Positions 33,516 through 45,921 of a stretch of 64,000 nucleotides of DNA are shown one piece after another (position 1 is the first letter of the stretch; every line of letters starts with the position of its first letter). The translations under genes and the position numbers were made by a program. The notes beneath the pieces were generated by a model, which was given only the letters and a program-made list of their open reading frames with translations, had not been told where the DNA came from and did no database searches. The DNA comes from Lathyrus oleraceus (Eukaryota > Streptophyta > Magnoliopsida > Fabales > Fabaceae): the NCBI RefSeq assembly GCF_024323335.1, contig NC_066585.1, positions 347,192,846-347,256,845 of the forward strand, given 5' to 3'.

Positions 33516-34173
33516 ATGTCTCAACATCCATCATCATCTAGTTCAAAATCCTCTCACCATGCAAAGACTCCCTCCATGGAGTTTGAAGATGAAGACGTGA
33601 TGGACGTTACTCCACTTTGCATGATACCAGGCGACACCCCAGGTCCCTCCTCCAAGGCTGGAGATAAGCAAGGTAATACCTCTGGTAACTCCCCTCTTCC
33701 AAAAGACATGCATTATGCTGATCGTGCCATAAGGAACCTAGTCACTAGGATTCTAAGTGAAGGGCATGAAGTCAAAGGGGTTTCTACCCCTCTGTCCAGA
33801 AGGGACCCCTCTCCTTAGGAGGAACCTCATGCTGAGAAGGGGTTTCTACTCATCTAGATCAGAAAAGGAAGTTGTTGCTGAAGGGCTATGCTCTCTAGGT
33901 AAAACCCTACATAGCAAGAAACCAAATGTGTCTCAGAAGAAGGTTATTGACCTAGAGGAAGAAAGCTCTGAAGAAGAGGATGATCCTTTGGTTCATCTTG
34001 TAAAACCTAGTGTAGCTGAGAAACTGAGAACTAGGAAAGGGAAAAGTGTGGCTAAAATGAGAATAGCGAGAGTGAAAAAGGCTGTTGGTGTAGGACCCTC
34101 AAAATCCTGGAGCAAATTTGAGGTTGGGAAAAGGAAAGAAAGAGACAGCTTTGACTCTGATGGTGTCATCTGA
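33516..34173 (+). pseudogene. Env-like ORF of SIRE/Maximus, frameshifted and truncated
   Basis: The probable start is MSQHPSSSSSKSSHH at 33516. The Ser/Pro-rich beginning continues in frame to 33818; the homologous text then carries on in another frame from about 33760 to 34173 (VIDLEEESSEEEDD and RTRKGKSVAKM segments), so there is a frameshift near 33800. This type of acidic/basic low-complexity ORF sits after pol in SIRE/Maximus elements and is called envelope-like. I see no signal peptide or membrane span in the part present; the C-terminal part is lost at the MULE junction. Confidence 0.7.
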
Positions 34174-34185
34174 TTTAGAAAACTA

Positions 34186-34762
34186 TATTGTATTATTTCC
34201 CACTATGTCATGATAGTTATACCTACTTTACCATCCTTTATCACATCATCGTCATCAAACTAGAGCCTTTTCCCGTGATCGTAGATTTCATTCGTACGTA
34301 TCGAGGCATCAAGCTTCATATTTTATGAAATGATACAAGCACATGAAAGACCGTAAGTCTTCCTAAGTGTACATCCACACTTTGAACTATCCAAAATTGT
34401 CTTCTTTGCTCGCTTCACTTCGTGAAATATGAAATTTAATATCGTCCAAGACATGTTACCAACCAAGTCCGAATAGAGAGTGTTGTCTTTGAATCAGTGT
34501 TCTTTCATGGTAATGCTCCAACCAAAACTTGTTTGTATTTTATTATGTTACTTTGGAGCATTTGGTTCACGGTGCCCCACTCTCTACAAAAATCACCCTT
34601 ATTATCACCCAACCATTTCTTTAGTGTCGGATGTGCAGATTCGACTCTATTAGTTATTGTATTAACGAGGTGGCTAATCTAATCAGATCAAGAACATACA
34701 ATCTTCTCCTTCACTTGGTCAAGAATAGTACTCTCAACATATTCCAGGAAATCTGGATATAT

Positions 34763-34799
<37 letters not shown>

Positions 34800-36110
34800 C
34801 TAAAAGGCATTATAAAGGCTACATCCAAGTCTTTCATGGATGAATTTAATATACCACTCCATGCATCCGTTATCTTTTTCAACACCGTAACAGGTTTGAC
34901 CATTTTGTCGTCTTCACCTTTGATTTGTTTGGTGCCTACCATGGGTTTCAGTCGACTTCTCACATTTTTGGTTATACGATATCGACAAAGTAATGTGTAG
35001 TATGTAAGAAACACCTTTGCAACCAAATTTATTAGAGCAGTGTCTCGATCAGTGGCAATTATATTCGACATGTTTTCTTGGTCCTTTAACAAAGTCTTGC
35101 ACATTTACAAGGCTCATCTAACGTTGACCTCTTTTTTGTATTCCAAAAAGGCAAATCCCATTGAAAAAGTCTTCTCCGTAGAAGTAACATCAGCAATTTC
35201 TAGAAGCGGAAGCTTATACTTGTTAGTCTTATACATTGAATCAGTTACGAGGACAATGGGAAATATGTTGAATAATTTGATACTTTCAGGATGAGTCTAA
35301 AATATGTCACGAACAGTGACTTTATCCTTACCAACTTTGTACTTAGGAACATAGTGGTTATTATCCAAAAGCTTCAAAAGTTGTTGCATTGCGCATTTAG
35401 GACCTCTTATCGCCATGTTGTTTCGAAAATGCGCATTATATACATGCTTGATATTTGAAACACTTTTAGGTCTTTTTTGTTTCAAATCTGCAAGTATGTT
35501 TTTCGGTGCCACCTTAATTAAAGACATGTTCGAAATAATTTACTTCTCCTCCAATTTAAGGAGATAAATGATGGGATGACTGGATAGCTCGGTTTGCAAA
35601 ATATGATTATGTATACCAGAAATCACATTAAATTTCCATGTATCATTCACCTTACAGTATTCGTGCAAGTTAAATGGACACTCACATTTTCTCAGTCTGG
35701 TGTCATCACGTTTCAACTCCCGAATCAATGAAACAAGCATGCCACTTCTCTCGTATCTCATGGTTACAAATGTTTGCCTTCTATTTGAACCATTGTTAGA
35801 ACTTTCTATTATAATGCCAAGCCCAAATTTACTGGCATCCATGTGGACCCATTAAAGCATATGTTCACGAGTAGTAAACAATTGTTCATTTCTAAAATAT
35901 TGATCAACATCTATCTTAACAACATCCGGTTTAATATCATCTTCACTTCAAATGGTTTAATATCATCTTTCAATACTGATTTTACATCATTACTTACAAC
36001 AACTTTAGGAAACATATTCGGATGCACCATATCTAATACAAACCAAAAAAGAAAAATGGTTTTAAAAACTCACAGAAGCAGTAAAATCCAGATATGGACA
36101 TACGAAACAT
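34186..36110 (-). pseudogene. Mutator-like (MULE) transposase
   Basis: The minus strand gives a zinc/FAR1-like N-terminal region (35842-35540, CECPFNLHEYCKVNDTWKF...HNH). A stretch with NILADLKQKRP and NNMAIRGPKCAMQQLLKLL follows (35527-35297). The MULE domain comes next: a LVTDSMYKTNKYKLPLLE motif with the first catalytic Asp near 35250, then IIATDRDTALINLVAKVF with the second (about 35010-35060). At least one stop near 35295 and a CA microsatellite inside the frame show decay. The C-terminal part below 34690 is poorly conserved. The left terminus is not identifiable. Confidence 0.82.
34764..34797. repeat. CA microsatellite within the MULE transposase
   Basis: A 34-bp AC repeat encodes alternating Val-Cys on the minus strand inside the transposase frame, probably an expansion after inactivation. 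Confidence 0.96.
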
Positions 36111-36700
36111 GACCAATTAAATTCGGAGATGCACATCCGGACGTAACATACATTTTTTCAGTTCAAGAACAAGATTAATGCAAAAAATGAGGGATGAAAT
36201 TAGTGAACTTTACCATAAATTGCAGCTTCTTTTACTCTCTTTGATGTGATAAAACACAAGAATGATGATTTAAAGTCGAAAAGTTGATTGAGAATGAATT
36301 TTTTTAAGGGTTTTGGGTTATGAAAGTGATGTGGAGTGTGGGAGAGATGATCATGCAAGGTGGTGTTATATTTAATTTCTCGTTTGACATTTTTGGAGAT
36401 GCATTTTCAAAAAAATTACTGAATGGTTAAATAAATCAGCTCAATGGAAAATGCAAAGTAAATGGGGTTTATGGTTGTTTTCGGAGATGTGTCTCCGGAT
36501 ACACCCCATAAAGTTTCGCAGATGCATCTCCTGACCAATTTTTTGTTGAATTGGGTGACTGCTTAATTTACAAAGGATGGGGTGATCTAAGGTGTGTCTA
36601 GCGATGCATCTCTGAAAACACTTGAGGAAAAATTTGAGCTTTTAATGGTGTGAGTCACACCCTAAGGGTGGGAGAAGAAATCCCCTTTATCAGTTATGGT
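36111..36700. other. MULE subterminal region with repeated GGAGATGCATCTCC-like words
   Basis: Words such as GGAGATGCACATCCGG, GGAGATGCATTTT, CGGAGATGTGTCTCCGG and CAGATGCATCTCC occur several times in both orientations between 36125 and 36625, as in MULE subterminal or TIR regions. The sequence TGAGTCACACCCTAAGGGTG near 36650 could be the outer end. No matching end is seen on the far side of the transposase. Confidence 0.45.
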
Positions 36701-36830
36701 CTTTTTAGCTAGTAAATAAGCCATTTTATTTTGGTCCCTTCGAATATGTCTTATGGCCCAACTTCTAAAAACAGTTAGGGTTTCCAACGTTCTCTTGATA
36801 ATGTTACACAAGTGTATCCTATCTTCACCC
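36700..36830 (-). pseudogene. Possible LINE RNase H C-terminus scrap
   Basis: The minus strand reads LTVFRSWAIRHIRRDQNKMA followed by YLLAKK, which fits the last helix region of plant LINE-type RNase H (W.I.HI.R..N..A..LAK). The remainder of the domain upstream cannot be traced with confidence. Confidence 0.45.
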
Positions 36831-38506
<1,676 letters not shown>

Positions 38507-38835
38507 GATTAAATAGATTTGTGGTTCTTCTAAATATTTTATATATTCTTTTCAGTTTTTCATAAAATTTTCTTCATAGAATCATCTTTTTAAAATTTAT
38601 ATCCACACTTTTGATCTCTCCTGCTAAAATCGTCGTCAATTCAATCGCTAAGTGGTAAAAATGTGCTAAAATCATCGTTAATTTTGTTATTTAATTATAA
38701 AAATCGTCGCTAAGTTGTAGGAGAGACCAAAAATGTAGATGAAATTTTTTAGAATGACTATTCTTTAAAGGAAATTTTTTGAGGGACTAAAACTGAAATA
38801 TAAAATATTTAAGAAGACTACAAATATATTTAGCC
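38507..38835. mobile_element. Foldback-type MITE with long inverted arms
   Basis: The left arm (from 38507, GATTAAATAGATTTGTGGTT...) and right arm (to 38835, ending ...ATATTTAGCC) are inverted copies of each other over roughly 120-140 bp. For example, TCTAAATATTTTATAT on the left matches ATATAAAATATTTAAGA on the right, and GATCTCTCCTGC matches GTAGGAGAGACC. The flanks are TTTAGTTTT on both sides (about 38498-38506 and 38837-38845), a 9-10-bp duplication that suggests Mutator-type integration. There is no coding capacity in the 329 bp. Confidence 0.72.
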
Positions 38836-39214
38836 TTTTAGTTTTAACTTAAATTTTTAATTTTCTATATTTATATATTTTTTAGACATGAGATATCATT
38901 TTGGTTTATGAGTCATTCTGAATTACAATCAAGATTATTTCATAACAATCCATTTATGACCAACTCTTTTATTTTCTTTTATGAGAAATTAATTATTGAG
39001 TTAATGCATTTGATTTGAATGTAATTTTTTTGTTAAGTAGTTTAATGGCTTAAGCCACTTTATTAAAGATGAACAAGTAGGATGTTGTGGATTCGAACCC
39101 GCGCTCATGTATCCGATGTTCCTATACAGTTATTAAGTGAATTGTCTTACCAGATGATATGAGAGCAATTTTTATATTTGGCTAATGAATCAATTGGAAT
39201 AAAATTGGTTGGTA
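38836..39214. other. AT-rich spacer, nothing recognised
   Basis: No gene or element is assigned. A tRNA-like B-box word (GATTCGAACCC near 39090) is present, but without an A box or cloverleaf I see no tRNA gene. Confidence 0.5.
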
Positions 39215-40527
39215 TCATATTCATTGGGTTTTGGTGATAACAAAGTATTTAAAGAGCAGTTGGATATTCTAACATTTATTCAAGTATGCATGTTTATAAG
39301 ACTAAGAATAGATGAAAAGAAACTTGAAGATTCTGAATATGAAGTTCAGACTCTGGCTCTGAAGATCACTTCTGAAGACTCTGGCTTTGATGGAAGATCC
39401 AGACTCTGAAGAAGTCAACTCTAAAGAGAGTCAGCCTCTAGTGACCCAGACTTTGAAGCTTCAAAAGCCATGAAGCAAACTCTGAAGAGATCAACCTCTA
39501 AAGAGTGCAGTCTAACAAAAGTCAACCTATGAAGGTTGTCTTATCATTTCAATCGAGAAAACTCTAACAGACTTAAAGAACTTTTGTTCACGTGAAAACT
39601 TAAGGAAAAATCTCTTCATTGTTGTCTGAGCTTCATTAGATAATTCCTCTTGCAGAAAGGTGTTTTCTTGATGTGTCCAATCAAGTACAGAGGTTATCCA
39701 TCTTTTTGGTGAAGGCCTTTCAAAGTCTTTTTTCCTTCTGTCTATATAAGAAGTAGACGGGCTTGAAGAAGAAGACTAATACACTGCATTATAAGACTCT
39801 GAAACTTGACATTTCAAATATAAGTTACTCTGTCAAATTAGCTAAGACTTAGAACATTTTATCAACTGTATATTTTAGAAGTTCTTACAGTCTTAAGAGT
39901 CTTACAAGTTGTATTCTGTCTACACCTCTGATTGTATATCAAATGTATTTTTTACCCTAAATCTCTTCAGTTTGTTAAAGAGTCGGGAATCTCTTGCTTG
40001 TATGCTTGAGCATAGAAGTCTTTTACTTGATGGTTTGATCAGTTGGAGTCTCTTGCTTGTGTGCTTGAGCATATAAGTCTCTTACTTGAGGGTTTGAGCA
40101 TTGGAAGTCTCTTTCTTGTGTGCTAGAGCATATAAGTCTCTTACTTGAGGGTTTAGGCATTGGAAGTCTCTTGCTTTATGCTTGAGAATTTGTAATCATA
40201 TTTGCTTATAGTGAAAATCCCTTAGAAGTACAAGCGGACTGAACTACTCTCAAGTTGTGAGAGGAACCAGGATAACTGCTTGTATCTCTACTTTATTTTC
40301 TCTACATCTGAACTATTAATCCTCTATTAATAACTCTGCAACTTTGAGTCAGATCTTGGTTCAGAATCTGATAAGGACTTTCAAAAACTATCCTACTACT
40401 TTTGAGTCAGACTCTGAACTAAGTGTTTAGAATCTAATTGAGATTAATTAGAAGCAGAAGAAGAAAAATCTTGGAAGAGAAAAGCCAAAACAATTCAACC
40501 TCCATTCTTATGTTTTTCTCACCTTCA
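39215..40527 (+). repeat. 5' LTR of the decayed copia element
   Basis: It begins near a TGGGTTTTGGTGATAACAAAG segment and ends about ...CACCTTCA, three bases before the PBS. The start is approximate because there is no second LTR. TATATAA at 39743-39749 is a plausible TATA box. A roughly 60-bp repeat lies at 39987-40190. Confidence 0.6.
39987..40190 (+). repeat. About 60-bp tandem repeat, 3.4 copies, in the copia LTR
   Basis: The unit GTCTCTTGCTTGTGTGCTTG...CTTACTTGAGGGTTTG recurs head to tail three times, with a partial fourth copy. It lies downstream of the TATA box, so it would be transcribed. Confidence 0.85.
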
Positions 40528-40529
40528 GT

Positions 40530-40541
40530 TGGCATTAGAGG
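40530..40541 (+). other. Degenerate primer binding site of the copia element
   Basis: TGGCATTAGAGG resembles the initiator tRNA-Met PBS TGGTATCAGAGC at the right place (after LTR, before gag) but with three mismatches. Confidence 0.5.
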
Positions 40542-40606
40542 AAGGTTTGTGCTAAAACACTTAATAGTGGTGCAGAAAAGATCCTGAGAAAAACACTTTT
40601 TATATA

Positions 40607-42230
40607 ATGGCTGATTCTGATGTATCTCACTCTGGTGAGGGTACTCCTAACACATTTGGTGTTGTTAATCATGATTATAATACCTCTGAGAAAAACAATT
40701 ATACAACTAGACCTCAAACTTTCAGTGGAGGTTCTACTGAGTTTGAATGGTGGAAGATCAAAATGTATACTCATATCATAGGTCTTGATGATGAGATGTG
40801 GGATATTTTGGAAGCTAGAAGTGATATTCAAGTCAATGGAGTTGGAATGGTGTCAGGTAGAAAATCTCTCACACCCGCTCAGAAAAATATTTACAGAAAA
40901 CATCATAGAGTTAGATACATCTTGGTTGATGTTTTACCTCATTCAGAGTACATCAAAATCACTAATAAATCTACTGCTAATACCATTTTTAAATCCCTAT
41001 GTGCTACATATGAAGGAAATCAACAAGTTAAGGAAGTTAAGGCTAACCTTCTGGTTTAGCAATATAAGTTGTTCATAATGAAGGAGGATGAAGACATTGA
41101 AACCATATTTTCTAGGTTTCAAATTCTTGTGTCTGGACTTTAGGTTTTGAATAAGAGTTACACCACATATGATCATGTCAAAAAGATTCTTAGGAGTCTT
41201 CCTATCAGATACAGACCCAAGGTAACAACAATCCAGAAGGCTAAAGACTTAAACACATTAAGTCTTGAAAGTCTTGGCAGCAATCTCCAGAGTAATGAGA
41301 TGGACCTCAATGGAGATGAACCTACCAAGAAGTCAAAGTCCCCTACTTTTAATTCTTCTGCAAAATCTGTAAAGGCTCCTAAAATCTGGAACTCTAAAGA
41401 AGCTTCTCAATCATAAGGTTCTGAAGAAGACTCAGATGATGAGTAAATGGCCTTTATCAATAAAAGATTTCAATACTTGGCCAAGAAGAACAAAAGATTC
41501 TCTGGTAGAAGCATTGGCTTCAGAGGATAAACTTCAAGAGATAAGAAGGATGGTCAGAAGGGCTGCTTCAACTACAAGAAGTCTGGTAACTTCATTGTTG
41601 ACTGTCTAGAGCTGCAAAAGGACAAGTCAAAGAAGGGAAGCTTCCAGAAGGACAGATTCAGAAGCAGGTTCAAGAAGAGTCTCATGTCAACATGCGATAA
41701 ACTTGACATGAAAACTATTATGAGAAAGATGAAGAACAAGCCAATCTAGCTTTGATGGCTCTTACATCTTCTAAAGCAGAATCCGACTCAGATTCTGGTT
41801 CAGAATATGAAGAGGATGAGGTACTTTCTAAACTATCTCATTCTAATTTAATTACTTTTATTCAAGATCTTATGAGTAGGTGTAGGAAAAGGCCAGACAC
41901 ATGAAAATATTAACAAAGCAATATGATATTTTGAAATAGGAATTAAGATTTGTTCAAGACAAAAATGAAGCTCTTGAGAGAGATCATATTGCTTCTGTTA
42001 AAGAAGTATCTGATAAAACTCTTGATGAGCATGAAATGGCTCTTTAAGAATTCATCTTAACTGGCCTTAAAAGAACCAAACTTGCATCCATGATCTGTGG
42101 TGTAAGTACAAACAGAGGAGAAGGTTTTGGTTACTATTAAAAACCTTTTAGTCCAAGGGGTTGAAACCTTGATTAAACCATCAGATCCTTCTTCTGTAAA
42201 ATCTACTCAAAAGGGTTAGATTTTTATTTT
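40607..42230 (+). pseudogene. Copia gag with degenerate zinc knuckle
   Basis: The start MADSDVSHSGEGTPN is at 40607. The gag core has FEWWKIKMYTHIIGLDDEMWD and the YEGNQQVKEVKANLL region; a TAG follows at about 41057. The same protein continues in pieces to about 42230: KKILRSLPIRYRPKV at 41180, the knuckle region CFNYKKSGNFIVDC near 41566-41607 (second Cys and the His replaced), and acidic and coiled-coil stretches to 42150. At least six stops or frameshifts are present. Confidence 0.85.
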
Positions 42231-42591
42231 GTACCTGATTCTAACAGTGCAAAGACTCTGAACCAATCAGAACTTAAAACTATTAAGTCAAGGGTTCTGA
42301 AGAAACTAGAACATGAGAATCTAAAGTCAAAGGTTCTGAAGTCATAAGAACCTAAGACTCTGAAGTAAAAGGTTTTGAAGAAACCAAAACATAAGGCATC
42401 AGGTCATAAGGCTCCGAAAGGTTTAGAACCTAAGTTCAAGGCTCATTCAAGACAACAAACTTTTAAATCAAAAGTATTGAATGATTCTAAGTCTTTCCAT
42501 ATGAGATAAAAGGTACAAAACAAGAGAAAACCTATCAAAACTAATCCTAAAGGACCCATAAGACTATGAGTACCTAAATCTAAAATCATTT

Positions 42592-43005
42592 TTGCTACAT
42601 ATATGCTTCATGGAAGAAGCAGAGCAACAGTCATGGTACCTGAACAATGGATGCTCACGACATATGACGGGAGAAAAACATATGTTCCAAACTCTCACTT
42701 TGAAAGAGGGAGGAACTATGAGATTTGGAGGAAACCAATTAGGGAAGATTATTGGTACATGTACTATTGGTAACTCCTTTATTTCTATTAATAATGTTTG
42801 GTTAGTAGATGGACTAAAACATAACCTACCTAGCATAAGTCAATTTTGTGATAATGGTTATGAAGTAATATTTAATAAGAACATATGTACAGTCATGAAT
42901 GAATCAGGTAAATCTCTAGTGTTCAAGGGTAAGAGGAAAGAAAATGTTTACAAAATTAATTTTTCTGAATTGGCTGATCATAAGGTATTTGCCTTCTATC
43001 AGTGA
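42592..43005 (+). pseudogene. Copia aspartic protease with mutated active site
   Basis: The frame is open for 137 codons. The motif reads WYLNNGCSRHMTG, whereas active copia proteases have D-S-G at this position; here the catalytic Asp is Asn. Downstream SIGN/WLVDGLKHNLPSISQ fits the usual continuation into the GAG-pre-integrase region. Confidence 0.85.
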
Positions 43006-43930
43006 ATGATGAAAACTGGGTAGGAACAAAAGGTTAGGTCATGCTAACTAGGGATTAATCTTCAAGATTAGCAAGTTAAAACTTGTTAAAGGGCTGCCAA
43101 ATCTTAACTATCATTCAAATGCTCTATGTGAAGGATGTCAAATAATGAAAATTAATAAAACCTCTTTTAACACAAAAAACCTTGTCTCTACCTCCAGACC
43201 CTTAGAACTGCTTCACATTGATTTGTTTGGTTCTATTAGTACTGCATCAATCAATGGGAAGAAATATGGACTTGTCATAGTTGATGACTTTAGTAAATGG
43301 ACTTGGGTTAAATTTCGTAGAACCAAGGATGAATCATATGATGTGTTTAGTGTCTTCTGCATAAAAGTACAAAATGAAAAGGAGTCAAAAATTGTAAAAG
43401 TATAAGGAGTGATCATGGAGGAGAATTTGAAAATGAACATTTTGAAAACTTTTGTGAAAAATATGGAGTTCTCCATGAGTTCTCTTATCCTAGAACTCCA
43501 CAAAAAAATGGAGTTGCAGAGAGAAAGAACAGATCCTTATAAGAAATGACTAGAACCAAGATTCATGAAAATAACTGACCTAGGTACTTGTGGGAAGAAG
43601 CTGTACACACAACATGTAATGTTCAGAACATGATCTACATCAAACCCATTCTGAACAAAATTGCATATGAGCTATTCAAAGGAAGAAACCCTAATATTTC
43701 TTATTTTCATATGTTTGGATGTACATGTTACATCTTAAACAGTAAAGCTTATCTGAAAATTTTTGATGCCAAAGCTCAAAAGGGTATCTCTTTAGGATAC
43801 TCTAAACGCTTAAAGTCATATAAGGTGTATAACTCTGAAACCAAAATAGTTGAATAGTCTATACATGTCAAATTTGATGACAAAGAGCCTGACAGTAAAA
43901 TGTCAGAGCTAGTTGAAATTTTTTTAGAAT
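43006..43930 (+). pseudogene. Copia integrase, several stops
   Basis: The GAG-pre-integrase tail is near 43060-43140. The catalytic core starts with LELLHIDLFGS (first Asp) and VDDFSKWTWV. After a frameshift near 43400 the SDHGGEFEN region (second Asp) and QKNGVAERKN (Glu) follow. The C-terminal part FKGRNPNISYFHMFGC and KGISLGYSKRLKSYKVYN is open at 43588-43857. Stops occur near 43540, 43577 and 43856. Confidence 0.85.
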
Positions 43931-44279
43931 TTCAATATCAGAAGTCTCTCTAGAAGCTGGTGGACTAGAAGCTATAATTCCTTCAGAAGCTAGATGTTCA
44001 TAAGCTATAACTTCAGAAGCTATATGTTCAGAAGCTGGTGGTGCAGAACCAAACCCAACTTCTGAAACACATCTAGAGGAAGCAAGTTATGAAAAAGCTC
44101 CTTGTGACTCTCAAGAAGCCGCAAATTCCAGAAAAACCTTCAAGTACAAGTCATCTCATCCAGAAGAGTTAATCATTGGAAACAAAGGTAGTCCTCTGAA
44201 AATAAGATTTGTATTCAGAGAGGAGCATTCAATGTTGGGACTTATCTCCATGATAGAACCAACTTTTGTTGATGAAGCC

Positions 44280-45790
44280 TTATCTGATGATGGATGGATT
44301 ATAGACATGCAAGAAGAATTGAACAAGTTTTAAAAGAATCATGTGTGGGATCTAGTACCTAGACCTCATCAGAAGAACATTATTAGAACAAAATGGATGT
44401 TCATAAATAAGCTAAATGACCAAGGAGAAGTGGTAAGAAACAAATCCAGACTGGTAGCTAAAGGCTACAGTCATCAAGAAGGTATAGATTTCTCTGAAAC
44501 CTTTGCACCAGTTACAAGGTTAAAGGCAATCAGGTTACTTATCTCATATGTTATTAATCATGACAACATTCTATCATAAATGGATGTTAAAAGTGCATTT
44601 TTAAATGGTTCCATTTCTGAAGAAGTATATGTAAACCAACCACCTGGATTTGAGGATTCAATCCATCTAGAGCATGTTTTCAAACTTAAGAAGTCACTCT
44701 ATGGACTCAAATAGGCTCCTAGAGCCTGGTATGAGAGATTGAGTAACTCCCTTTTAGAAAATGATTTCCAAAAAGGGCACATTGATATTACACTCTTCAG
44801 AAAAACATTGAAAAATGATATCTTAATTGTTCAGGTGTATGTAAATGATATTATTTTTGGTTCTACTAATGCCACCCTTTGCAAGGAGTTTTCTAAGATA
44901 ATGCATGCTGAATTTGAGATAAGCATGATTGAGGAATTGAAGTTCTTCTTGGAATTCAAATAAACCAAAGCAAGGATGAAGTTTATGTTCATCAATCAAA
45001 ATATAAAAAAGAGCTTCTGAAGAAGTTCAAGCTTGAGGACTGCAAAGTCATGAACACTCCTATGCAACCAACATGCAATCTGAACAAAGAGAAAGGAAGA
45101 TCCAAATTCTATAAGAAGTTGTATAGATGTATGATTGGTTCCTTACTCTACTTAAAAACTTCTAGGCTAGATATTTTGTCCAGTTTGTGTATGTGTGCAA
45201 GATTCTAATCAGATCCTAAGGAGACTCACTTAACTGTTGTTAAGAGGATCTTTAGGTATCTAAAGGGAATAACTAATCTAGGGTTGCTTTATAAAAAAAT
45301 CCCGAGATTTCAAGCTAATTGGATTATGTGATGCTAAATATACTAGGGATAAAATTAAAAGGAAACCCACTAGTTGAAACTATCAATTCATATGTGAAAA
45401 CCTAATATCATGGGCCAGTAAAAGACAATCAACTATTGCTTTGTTCACAGTAGAAACATAATACATCTCACCTGCTAAATGTTTCACATAACTCCTCTGG
45501 ATGAAATATCAGTTGGAAGATTATCAAATTAGTGGAAGCAATATTCCTATATCATGTGATAATACTGCTGCCATCTATTTAACAAAAAACCCAGTTCACA
45601 TTCTAGAACCAAGCACATAGAAATGAAACATTATTTTATTAGATATTATGTTCAGAAAGGTGTAATAAGTATACAGTTCATTGATACAGATTATCAATGA
45701 GTTGATATATTTATTAAGCCTCTTACAATAGAAAGATTTGATTTCATTAAAAAGAATATGAACATGCATTTTATGAAAGATTAGTGCTTG
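44280..45790 (+). pseudogene. Copia RT and RNase H, YVDD changed to YVND
   Basis: RT begins with [19 protein letters not shown] and runs through [38 protein letters not shown] and APRAWYERLSNSLL. The active-site motif near 44841 reads YVNDI, with one of the paired aspartates replaced by Asn. Stops lie at 44578 and near 44714, with a frameshift near 44960. RNase H remnants follow (GLCDAKYTRDK, SWASKRQSTIALFTVET, PISCDNTAAIYLTKNPVH) to about 45780. Confidence 0.87.
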
Positions 45791-45921
45791 CTTCTGAATG
45801 AAGGATTAGAGTCTAATGATGATCAGAAGCTACTATGGTCAGAAGCTCTGAACAACTTTTGATATGTAGTAAATTCTAAAGCGTCTCAGTCTCTGATTAT
45901 TAGAATTTGGTTAAAAGTTTA

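Larger units (their letters stand above)
29351..34185 (+). mobile_element. Truncated SIRE/Maximus-type Ty1/copia element
   Basis: It has a 5' LTR (29351-30502), PBS, gag with two zinc knuckles, protease, a short integrase remnant, RNase H end and an env-like ORF, in that order on the plus strand. RT and most of integrase are deleted. The 3' LTR is not present: the sequence switches to MULE DNA at about 34185. The env-like ORF after pol is a known trait of SIRE/Maximus. The PBS and leader match the non-coding element at 2337-9912. Confidence 0.85.
39215..45921 (+). mobile_element. Decayed Ty1/copia element (5' LTR to RNase H)
   Basis: A 5' LTR, degenerate PBS, gag, protease, integrase, RT and RNase H lie in order on the plus strand. 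All frames carry several stops. The 3' end is cut by the Athila LTR that starts at 45922; the rest of the copia element would lie beyond the window. Confidence 0.82.

Noticed and set aside
34497..35294. Plus-strand frames opposite the MULE
   Set aside because: Antisense shadows of the minus-strand transposase, which carries the recognisable motifs.
39060..39130. tRNA-like B-box word GATTCGAACCC
   Set aside because: No A box, acceptor stem or cloverleaf could be traced, and no SINE tail was seen.
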